Source of the DNA: Bacteroidales bacterium | GTDB lineage: Bacteria; Bacteroidota; Bacteroidia; Bacteroidales; Dysgonomonadaceae | Assembly: GCA_012798745.1 (NCBI GenBank) | Contig: JAAZMQ010000289.1 | Location: 1-13,061, forward strand | Reading direction: 5' to 3' | Length of the DNA: 13,061 nucleotides | In this document: in pieces, positions 7,926 through 13,061 of the stretch | Position numbering within the stretch: the first letter of the stretch is position 1 | Layout: each line of letters begins with the position of its first letter | Notes under the pieces: generated by a model | Database searches by the model: none | The model's input: only the letters and a program-made list of their open reading frames with translations | Told to the model about the DNA's origin: nothing | Translations under genes and position numbers: made by a program

Positions 7926-8558
7926 TTATTTCGAAGTTAATTTATAAGTTTCGTCAAAAGGTGTACGGTTTAAAATGGAACGCCCAAGAGTCACTTCGTC
8001 AGCATATTCGATTTCATCACCGATAGAAACACCGCGGGCAATAATGCTTACCTTTACGTCATAAGGCTGTAATTTGCGATAAATGTAAAAATTGGTTGTG
8101 TCGCCCTCCATCGTCGCACTTAGTGCAAGAATTACTTCCTTGATGCCGTCGGTTTTTACTCTTTCTACTAAACTGTTGATTTCTAAATCGGAGGGGCCAA
8201 TGCCGTCGATTGGAGAAATAATTCCGCCTAGTACATGATATAGCCCTTTGAATTGCATCGTCCCTTCAATCGCCATTACTTCTTTTACGTTTTCAACAAC
8301 ACATATGAGCGAAGAGTCTCTGGATTTATCTGAACAAATAGAACAAACTTCGCTGTCGGAAATATTGTGACAGAGCGAACAATATTTTATTTCTTGTTTA
8401 AGCGTAGCTATTGCCGAGATGAATTTTTCAACATTGGCAGAATCTTGCCGTAAAAGATGCAATACCAATCGCAGGGCGGTTTTTTTACCGATGCCCGGCA
8501 ATTTTGCAAATTCATTTACCGCATTTTCGAGTAATATGGAGGGGTATTGCGAACTCAT
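7926..8558 (-). CDS. recR: Recombination mediator protein RecR
   Basis: RecR works with RecO/RecF to load RecA on SSB-coated gaps in recombinational repair. The 210-residue protein shows the helix-hairpin-helix LPGIGKKTALR (20-30), the four-cysteine zinc finger with Cys60, Cys63, Cys72 and Cys75, the Toprim domain (about 82-175, CVVEN near its start and EGDTTNFYIY at 151-160) and the C-terminal ATP-like loop LGRSILNRTPF (191-201). I place the start at 8558 (MSSQYPSILLENAV). An in-frame ATG at 8582 exists, but it lies inside the predicted promoter -7 box (8580-8587) and so would not be in the mRNA; known homologues also begin near xxQYPS. It leads an operon with the next three minus-strand genes. 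Confidence 0.96.
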   Translation of the reverse strand: MSSQYPSILLENAVNEFAKLPGIGKKTALRLVLHLLRQDSANVEKFISAIATLKQEIKYCSLCHNISDSEVCSICSDKSRDSSLICVVENVKEVMAIEGTMQFKGLYHVLGGIISPIDGIGPSDLEINSLVERVKTDGIKEVILALSATMEGDTTNFYIYRKLQPYDVKVSIIARGVSIGDEIEYADEVTLGRSILNRTPFDETYKLTSK

Positions 8559-8579
8559 ACCTATTGTATTTTTGTTGAA

Positions 8580-8611
8580 CAAAGATACTACGATTCGTTT
8601 TATTGAACAAA
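8580..8611 (-). promoter_or_regulatory. Bacteroidota promoter of the recR operon
   Basis: Read on the minus strand, TTTG (8611-8608) and TATCTTTG (8587-8580) are separated by exactly 20 nt, a full match to the consensus in both sequence and spacing. The transcript would start near 8573, giving a leader of about 15 nt. This is the best promoter in the window and it decides the recR start codon. Confidence 0.7.
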
Positions 8612-8702
8612 TATCTTTGAAATGGGATAAATCTCTTGAGATATGATAACTATATCATTCCTTCTCTAAATTTTTGTCACATTCATTACGCTTCTTATTA
8701 AA

Positions 8703-8734
8703 TAAATTTGTAGCTTTGCTAGTGGAAAATTTCC
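8703..8734 (+). promoter_or_regulatory. Candidate serCA promoter boxes and palindrome
   Basis: Two abutting -7 consensus matches, TAAATTTG (8703-8710) and TAGCTTTG (8711-8718), lie about 80 nt before serC. No TTTG sits at the ideal -33 distance; the closest is at 8673-8676. The near-palindrome TGGAAA-A-TTTCCA (8723-8735) falls at the predicted transcription start and might be an operator. The remaining leader to 8793 ends in an A/T-rich stretch without a Shine-Dalgarno sequence. Confidence 0.45.
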
Positions 8735-8793
8735 AATTAGTTTTCACTCCGCAATCTTATCAAAACATTTACAATTAAAGAGTTATTTTTTTT

Positions 8794-9867
8794 ATGAAAA
8801 AGTACAATTTTAACGCAGGACCTTCTATATTGCCGCAGGTGGTAGTAGAAAAAACAGCAGAGGCTGTTAGAGATTTCAACAACAGTGGTCTTTCTATTAT
8901 GGAGATCAGCCACCGTTCTAAAGAGTTTCAAGCTATAATAGATGAGGCGAGATCACTTTTCAAAGAACTGCTTCGAATTCCTGATGGTTATTCAGTTTTA
9001 TTCCTTGGAGGAGGCGCAAGTCTTCAGTTTTGTATGGTTCCTTACAACCTTTTAGAAAAAAAAGCTGCTTATCTGAATACAGGATCGTGGGCGAGTAAAG
9101 CGTTAAAAGAAGCAAAACTTTTTGGAGAAGTAGTTGAGGTTGCTTCATCAAAAGATGCGCTCTATAGTTATATACCTAAAGACTATACGATACCTGCGGA
9201 TGCAGATTATTTTCATATTACAACTAATAATACGATTTACGGTACGGAAATAAGAAAAGATATCGATAGCCCGATTCCTTTGGTAGCCGATATGTCATCC
9301 GATATTTTTTCACGTCCCTTGGATGTTTCTAAATATGCTGTTATATATGGCGGCGCCCAGAAAAACGTGGGACCTGCAGGTGTTGCTTTTGTCATCGTAA
9401 AAGAGGATGTGTTGGGGAAAGTATCCCGTCCCATTCCTACTATGCTCGATTATCGGACACATGTAGAACATGGTTCTCTGTTTAATACACCGCCGGTATT
9501 ACCCATTTATGCTTGTTTGGAAACTTTACGGTGGCTCAAATTTTTGGGAGGTGTAGAAGAAATGGAAAAGATCAACATCGAAAAAGCGACAATGCTGTAT
9601 GAAGAAATTGATCGTAATCCTTTGTTTAGAGGAACAGCAGTACCTGAGGATCGTTCCATAATGAATGTATGTTTTGTGATGAGTGACGAATATAAGGACC
9701 TGGAACAGGAATTTTTGAAATTTGCTACCGAAAGAGGAATGGTAGGGATTAAGGGGCATCGCTCCATCGGTGGTTTCAGGGCATCTATTTATAATGCGAT
9801 GCCCAAAGAGGGCGTACAGGCTTTGATTGATTGCATGCGTGAATTTGAGAAATTAATTTTAAGGTAG
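8794..9867 (+). CDS. serC: Phosphoserine aminotransferase
   Basis: A PLP enzyme that converts 3-phosphohydroxypyruvate and glutamate to phosphoserine and 2-oxoglutarate; it also serves a step of pyridoxal phosphate synthesis in bacteria that use that route. The 357-residue length is normal. Seen are FNAGPSILP (6-14), ISHRS (38-42) for substrate phosphate binding, GGGASLQF (72-79), Trp99 that stacks on the PLP ring, TTNNTIYGTE (143-152), the PLP-contacting Asp167 in ADMSSD, and the Schiff-base lysine Lys190 in YGGAQKNVGPAG. It heads a two-gene operon with serA, 6 nt downstream, which makes its substrate. Confidence 0.97.
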   Translation: MKKYNFNAGPSILPQVVVEKTAEAVRDFNNSGLSIMEISHRSKEFQAIIDEARSLFKELLRIPDGYSVLFLGGGASLQFCMVPYNLLEKKAAYLNTGSWASKALKEAKLFGEVVEVASSKDALYSYIPKDYTIPADADYFHITTNNTIYGTEIRKDIDSPIPLVADMSSDIFSRPLDVSKYAVIYGGAQKNVGPAGVAFVIVKEDVLGKVSRPIPTMLDYRTHVEHGSLFNTPPVLPIYACLETLRWLKFLGGVEEMEKINIEKATMLYEEIDRNPLFRGTAVPEDRSIMNVCFVMSDEYKDLEQEFLKFATERGMVGIKGHRSIGGFRASIYNAMPKEGVQALIDCMREFEKLILR

Positions 9868-9873
9868 TGAAAA

Positions 9874-10806
9874 ATGAAAGTACTTTTAGCAACAAAAAAA
9901 CCGTTTGTGTCTACAGCGGTAAATGAAATACAAAATATTTTAGAAACTGCAGGACATCAGTTCGAAAAAATTGAAAAATATACGGAAAAATCACAGTTGA
10001 TCGATGCAATAAAAGATGCAGATGCCGTTATTATTCGAAGCGATATTATTGATAAAGAGGTGATAGATGCCGCTTCCCGACTTAAGTTAATTGTACGTGC
10101 GGGAGCGGGTTACGATAATGTGGATTTAAGTGTTGCATCAGAACGCAATATCTGCGTGATGAACACACCAGGACAAAATGCCAATGCTGTTGCCGAGCTT
10201 GTTTTTGGGATGCTTATTTATGTTTTGCGGAATTATTTCGATGGATCCACAGGTACAGAACTTAAAGGTAAACGATTGGGCCTCTATGCTTTTGGTAATG
10301 TAGCTAAAATGGTAGCCAAGATTGCTCGTGGATTCGACATGCCTGTTTATGCTTATTCGCCTATCATGACTGAGGACGATCTTCGCAAAGAAGGTGAATA
10401 TGGTGTTATACCAGCAAATAGTGCAGAAGAACTTTTTGAAAACAGCGATATTGTTTCATTGCATATGCCTCTGCTCGAAGATACCCGTCAATGTGTGAAC
10501 TATCATTTATTATCGCGAATGCCAGAGAATGGCGTTGTAGTTAATTCGGCACGTAAAGAAGTGATAAATGAAGATGATTTGATGCGTATCATGGAAGAAC
10601 GTTCGAATTTTAGGTACATTACCGATATTAAGCCTGATAAGCATGAGGAATTTGAGGCCAAATTTTCGAAACGTTATTTTGCAACTCCCAAAAAAACAGG
10701 GGCGCAAACATTGGAAGCGAATATTAACGCAGGGTTGGCTGCAGCAAGACAGATTGTAGCATTTTTCAAAAATGGAGATGAAACGTTTAGGGTAAATCCT
10801 AAGTAG
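9874..10806 (+). CDS. serA: D-3-phosphoglycerate dehydrogenase, short lysine-type
   Basis: Oxidises 3-phosphoglycerate to 3-phosphohydroxypyruvate with a nicotinamide cofactor, the entry to serine synthesis. At 310 residues it has only the substrate-binding (1-98 and the C-terminal end) and nucleotide-binding (about 99-285) domains and lacks the ACT domain that gives serine feedback in E. coli SerA. RAGAGYDNVD (75-84) binds substrate, and Arg227 in NSARKEVINE is the catalytic arginine. The usual catalytic histidine in TPHxG is a lysine, Lys273 in ATPKKTGAQT. This pattern is known from Entamoeba and Bacteroidetes enzymes (type III PGDH). The dinucleotide loop reads AFGNVA (139-144) instead of GxGxxG. 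Second gene of serCA; identity rests on context plus family resemblance. Confidence 0.93.
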   Translation: MKVLLATKKPFVSTAVNEIQNILETAGHQFEKIEKYTEKSQLIDAIKDADAVIIRSDIIDKEVIDAASRLKLIVRAGAGYDNVDLSVASERNICVMNTPGQNANAVAELVFGMLIYVLRNYFDGSTGTELKGKRLGLYAFGNVAKMVAKIARGFDMPVYAYSPIMTEDDLRKEGEYGVIPANSAEELFENSDIVSLHMPLLEDTRQCVNYHLLSRMPENGVVVNSARKEVINEDDLMRIMEERSNFRYITDIKPDKHEEFEAKFSKRYFATPKKTGAQTLEANINAGLAAARQIVAFFKNGDETFRVNPK

Positions 10807-10816
10807 AGAAAAATAA

Positions 10817-10832
10817 AAAAGGTTACCCTTTT
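10817..10832 (+). terminator. Short hairpin after serA
   Basis: AAAAGG (10817-10822) pairs with CCTTTT (10827-10832) around a TTAC loop, 10 nt after the serA stop codon. The stem is short, so alone it is a weak terminator; it precedes a stronger hairpin. Confidence 0.4.
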
Positions 10833-10847
10833 AATCTGATAACATAT

Positions 10848-10890
10848 ATCCCGGGAATCTGAACAGGTTTTCGGGATTTATATTTATTTA
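10848..10890 (+). terminator. Terminator of the serCA operon
   Basis: ATCCCGGGAA (10848-10857) pairs with TTTTCGGGAT (10868-10877), ten pairs with two G-U, and the arm is followed by a T-rich stretch (TTATATTTATTT). It separates serCA from the blaI-like promoter, so the regulatory pair is an independent unit. Confidence 0.6.
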
Positions 10891-10912
10891 ACTATAAAAA
10901 AAGGGGAAATGT

Positions 10913-10942
10913 TTTGCTGTTTACGAAATATTCGTAACTTTA
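10913..10942 (+). promoter_or_regulatory. Promoter of the blaI-like/M56 operon
   Basis: TTTG (10913-10916) and TAACTTTA (10935-10942) are 18 nt apart, a match to the Bacteroidota consensus with one deviation at the last base. The start would fall near 10949, about 24 nt before the repressor ATG. Confidence 0.55.
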
Positions 10943-10955
10943 CATCGTATATGTA
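10921..10955. promoter_or_regulatory. Two inverted repeats, likely BlaI-type operators
   Basis: TTACGAA-ata-TTCGTAA (10921-10937) is a perfect 7-bp inverted repeat lying between the -33 and -7 boxes. TACAT-cgtat-ATGTA (10941-10955) is a perfect 5-bp repeat over the predicted transcription start, with the TACA...TGTA ends that mark BlaI/MecI operators in other bacteria. Both positions would let a bound dimer block the promoter. The repeats are seen; binding by the adjacent repressor is inferred. Confidence 0.5.
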
Positions 10956-10972
10956 GACAGAGTATTAATAAT

Positions 10973-11353
10973 ATGAATAATAATTTGATTATGGAACGAT
11001 TAACCCCTCAGGAAGAAATGGTGATGCTGCATATTTGGCAGTTAAACGAGTGTGCCATAAAAGATGTGGTGGAGAGAATGGAGGATCCTAAACCACCTTA
11101 CACTACGGTGGCGTCTATTTTTCAGAACTTGGAAAACAAGGGATATCTTACCAAAAGAAAATTTGGGAATGTCAAGGTGTTTAAGCCGAAAATTACCGAA
11201 GCTGCCTATAAAAAGCATTTTTTATCGGGAGTAGTACGGAATTATTTTGATAATTCGTACAAGGAGTTGGTGTCGTTCTTTGCAAAAGAACAAAAGATAA
11301 CGAAAGAGGAACTGGCCGAAATTATTCGTCTTATCGAAAAAAAAGAGGAATAA
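10973..11353 (+). CDS. BlaI/MecI-family transcriptional repressor
   Basis: A 126-residue winged-helix repressor (Penicillinase_R family) that acts as a dimer on DNA. The N-terminal winged helix spans about 8-75: LTPQEEMVMLHIW opens helix 1, PPYTTVASIFQNLENKGYL (41-59) is the recognition helix and following turn, and KRKFGNVKVFKPKI forms the wing. The C-terminal helices (76-126) form the dimer domain. In staphylococcal BlaI and MecI the protease cuts an Asn-Phe bond in LVLNF; the aligned segment here is LVSFF (99-103), so that bond is not conserved. The start at 10973 has a second possible ATG seven codons in (10991) that would also give a complete domain. It is followed after 54 nt by the M56 peptidase gene. 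No beta-lactamase is visible in the window, so the target is probably at least its own operon. Confidence 0.9.
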   Translation: MNNNLIMERLTPQEEMVMLHIWQLNECAIKDVVERMEDPKPPYTTVASIFQNLENKGYLTKRKFGNVKVFKPKITEAAYKKHFLSGVVRNYFDNSYKELVSFFAKEQKITKEELAEIIRLIEKKEE

Positions 11354-11407
11354 AGCGGGAGCGGATTCTTTGGATGTATAAACCGTCTACTTTTAATTTT
11401 CGAAAAA

Positions 11408-13061
11408 ATGGAAACGCTTTTCATCTACTTGGTCAAAGTAAACATTGCATTAACGATGTTTTACCTCATGTACGCAGGATTGTTGAGAAAAGACACTTTT
11501 CTCCGGTTGAAACGGTTTTACCTTTTTGCAGCGATTGTTTTTTCGCTGGTCTACCCGCTTTTTACCATCGAAGTAGGGGGAAATATCTTTTCTTTCCTGA
11601 GAAAAAACTATGCTGCAGAAGTTCTTATCGGACAACCATCCATAGCACTGGAGACAACAGATGCTTCTGCGGAAAATCATTTTTTCCCTCTTCATGGGGA
11701 GAATATCTTCTTTTTTATCATGATGGCAGGAACGGCATTTTTCTTGGTGCGCTTTATTTGGCAGCTCATCACCATCTTTCGTATTAAACATAAAAGTGTT
11801 CCGAAAAGAATAGGCACGCAGAACGTTTACCATTTTTCCGAGAAGATGATGCCTTTTTCTTTCTTCCGATGGATTTTTATCAATACCGACGTTCATTCTG
11901 AAGAAGAATTGAAGCAAATTCTCCTGCACGAGCAAATTCACGTACAACAGTGGCATTCGCTGGATATCGTGTTGGCGGAATCATTGTGCATTTTTTTCTG
12001 GTGGAACCCGATCGTGTGGTTAATGAAAAAAGAAATTACCATCAATCTGGAATATCTGGCCGATAGCGAAATCTTACGTAAAGGCGTAAACAGTCGCGAT
12101 TACCAGTACCACCTTTTACGACTGACTTATCGTGAAGCTGCAGTTCAGATAGTAAATAATTTTAATGTATCACAATTAAAACAACGAATTATGATGATGA
12201 ATAAAAACAAATCGCCAAAGCGGAAGTTGGCAAAATACCTGATGATACTGCCACTTGCAGTAGTATTGATGATGACAAACTGTGTACAGGAAAAAGATCC
12301 GGGAGGTGTTTCTTCACAGGAAGAAACGGTGCAGGATGAGAAACAGCAGAAGGTAACGGACAACGACGAAATATTTGTTGTAGTAGAAGAAATGCCTCAA
12401 TTTCCCGGCGGACAAGAAGCGCTAATGAAGTATATTTCCGAAAATGTTCATTATCCGAAAGAAGCACAGGAAAAGGGTATTCAAGGAAGGGTAATCTGCA
12501 GTTTTATTGTCGGAAAAGACGGCAGTATTACGGATGTGGAAGTAGTTAAAGGTGTCGATCCGTCATTGGATGAAGAAGCCATTCGAATAATTAAATCGAT
12601 GCCTAAATGGGAACCGGGCAGGCAAAGGGGAAAAGTCGTAGATGTGAGGTTTACTTTACCCATCATTTTCAGATTGCAACCATCGGGTAAACCCGTCCAA
12701 AATTCTACAGACAATGCAGAAGGAAAAATAAGCGATACCGATGCGAAGTATTTCAAATTTATAAGTGAAAATATCCGATATCCTGTGATTGCGCAAGAAA
12801 ACGGGATAATGGGATTGGTGAAAGCCAAATATAGTGTGAACGAAAAAGGCGAAATTTCAAATGTAAAAATTATCCAAGGTGCAGATCCTTCTTTAGATGC
12901 TGAAGTTTTGCGGGTAATAAAAACGCTTCCTCCCGATATTGCCTTGGCAAAAACAGGAGGCAAAGCAAATTCCAACGTTGAATTTTCGGCATATTTCTAC
13001 CTTCAGGACGACGAATCTTCACAAAAAATTAGCAATATCCAAAGCGAAATAGTGGTTGTAG
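11408..13061 (+). CDS. BlaR1-like M56 metallopeptidase with TonB-type repeats (3' end cut)
   Basis: Open from ATG 11408 to the right edge: 551 codons without a stop, the 3' end lying outside. Residues 4-25, 36-54 and 100-124 are membrane helices. A cytoplasmic zinc-protease domain follows, with HEQIH at 174-178 (ligands His174 and His178, base Glu175) and the third ligand Glu215 in NLEYLAD, flanked by a helix at 185-206. A last helix (277-291) ends in MMTNC, after which the chain should be periplasmic. There, one TonB C-terminal-like domain (322-424: MPQFPGG, YPKEAQEKGIQG, PSLDEEAIRIIKSMPKWEPG) is followed by a second, more divergent one (443-533). The final SEIVVV resembles DEIFVVV that introduces the first. 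In BlaR1 a sensor domain signals the protease to inactivate BlaI; here the sensor is replaced by these repeats. Co-transcribed with the repressor. Confidence 0.88.
   Translation, partial: METLFIYLVKVNIALTMFYLMYAGLLRKDTFLRLKRFYLFAAIVFSLVYPLFTIEVGGNIFSFLRKNYAAEVLIGQPSIALETTDASAENHFFPLHGENIFFFIMMAGTAFFLVRFIWQLITIFRIKHKSVPKRIGTQNVYHFSEKMMPFSFFRWIFINTDVHSEEELKQILLHEQIHVQQWHSLDIVLAESLCIFFWWNPIVWLMKKEITINLEYLADSEILRKGVNSRDYQYHLLRLTYREAAVQIVNNFNVSQLKQRIMMMNKNKSPKRKLAKYLMILPLAVVLMMTNCVQEKDPGGVSSQEETVQDEKQQKVTDNDEIFVVVEEMPQFPGGQEALMKYISENVHYPKEAQEKGIQGRVICSFIVGKDGSITDVEVVKGVDPSLDEEAIRIIKSMPKWEPGRQRGKVVDVRFTLPIIFRLQPSGKPVQNSTDNAEGKISDTDAKYFKFISENIRYPVIAQENGIMGLVKAKYSVNEKGEISNVKIIQGADPSLDAEVLRVIKTLPPDIALAKTGGKANSNVEFSAYFYLQDDESSQKISNIQSEIVVV

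Noticed and set aside
8559..8582. Upstream in-frame ATG that would lengthen RecR by eight residues
   Set aside because: It overlaps the predicted -7 promoter box and the extra residues do not match RecR N-termini I know.
11374..11956. Open frames on both strands (11374-11787 plus, 11450-11956 minus) overlapping the start of the M56 gene
   Set aside because: The third frame encodes the M56 protease with its HExxH and membrane helices; the other two translate to Cys/His/Phe-rich sequence without domain features.
12260..12285. Lipobox-like MMTNC at the end of the last membrane helix of the M56 protein
   Set aside because: A lipoprotein signal must be at the N-terminus of a secreted chain; this is internal to a continuous reading frame, and no frameshift or separate start is evident.
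12481..12975. 164-codon minus-strand open frame inside the peptidase gene
   Set aside because: It is the antisense of the TonB-like repeats; the plus frame has clear domain motifs and the antisense product has none.
1..13061. CRISPR array, transposon, phage or integration site
   Set aside because: No spaced direct repeats, transposase, integrase or tRNA-flanked boundary was seen on reading both strands; gene content is mostly housekeeping.

Overview
The window reads as ordinary chromosomal DNA from a member of the Bacteroidota, most likely order Bacteroidales. Three things point there: an outer-membrane protein with the NWxKGG signature of the DUF3078 family, a short SerA of the Bacteroides/Entamoeba type, and upstream boxes that repeatedly match the Bacteroidota promoter (TTTG, about 18-20 nt, TAnnTTTG) with no clear Shine-Dalgarno sequences. 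A more exact placement (for example Dysgonomonadaceae or Porphyromonadaceae) is only a guess. I see no tRNA, rRNA, CRISPR, insertion sequence or phage gene. No stretch over 300 bases lacks a gene; the longest gaps are about 240 bases and hold promoters and terminators.

Layout, plus strand, left: guaB (IMP dehydrogenase, GMP synthesis) with its own promoter box and two tandem terminator hairpins, then a gene for a DUF3078 outer-membrane beta-barrel protein with a full Bacteroidota promoter. The latter converges on fmt; the two stop codons sit 5 nt apart inside one small palindrome.

Minus strand, 8558 down to 3403: recR - small four-helix membrane protein - GNAT acetyltransferase - YrdC-type threonylcarbamoyl-AMP synthase - (150 nt gap with a promoter box) - ClC chloride channel/transporter with CBS pair - fmt. 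The first four genes are separated by 2-15 nt and look like one operon driven by a textbook promoter in front of recR. ClC and fmt form a second tight pair. The grouping mixes recombinational repair, tRNA modification and translation initiation.

Plus strand, right: serC-serA (phosphorylated serine pathway, 6 nt apart) ending in hairpin terminators, then a regulatory pair: a BlaI/MecI-type repressor and a BlaR1-like M56 membrane metallopeptidase running off the right edge. The peptidase carries no penicillin-binding sensor. Its periplasmic part holds at least two TonB C-terminal-like repeats, and the last visible residues look like the lead-in to a third. Inverted repeats lie on the repressor's own promoter, so the pair looks like a self-regulated protease-repressor switch with an unknown signal. 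This is the least ordinary part of the window.

Other points of note are a ClC protein whose internal proton glutamate is replaced by valine, as in channel-type ClCs, and a SerA whose catalytic histidine is replaced by lysine and whose dinucleotide-binding glycines are partly lost.
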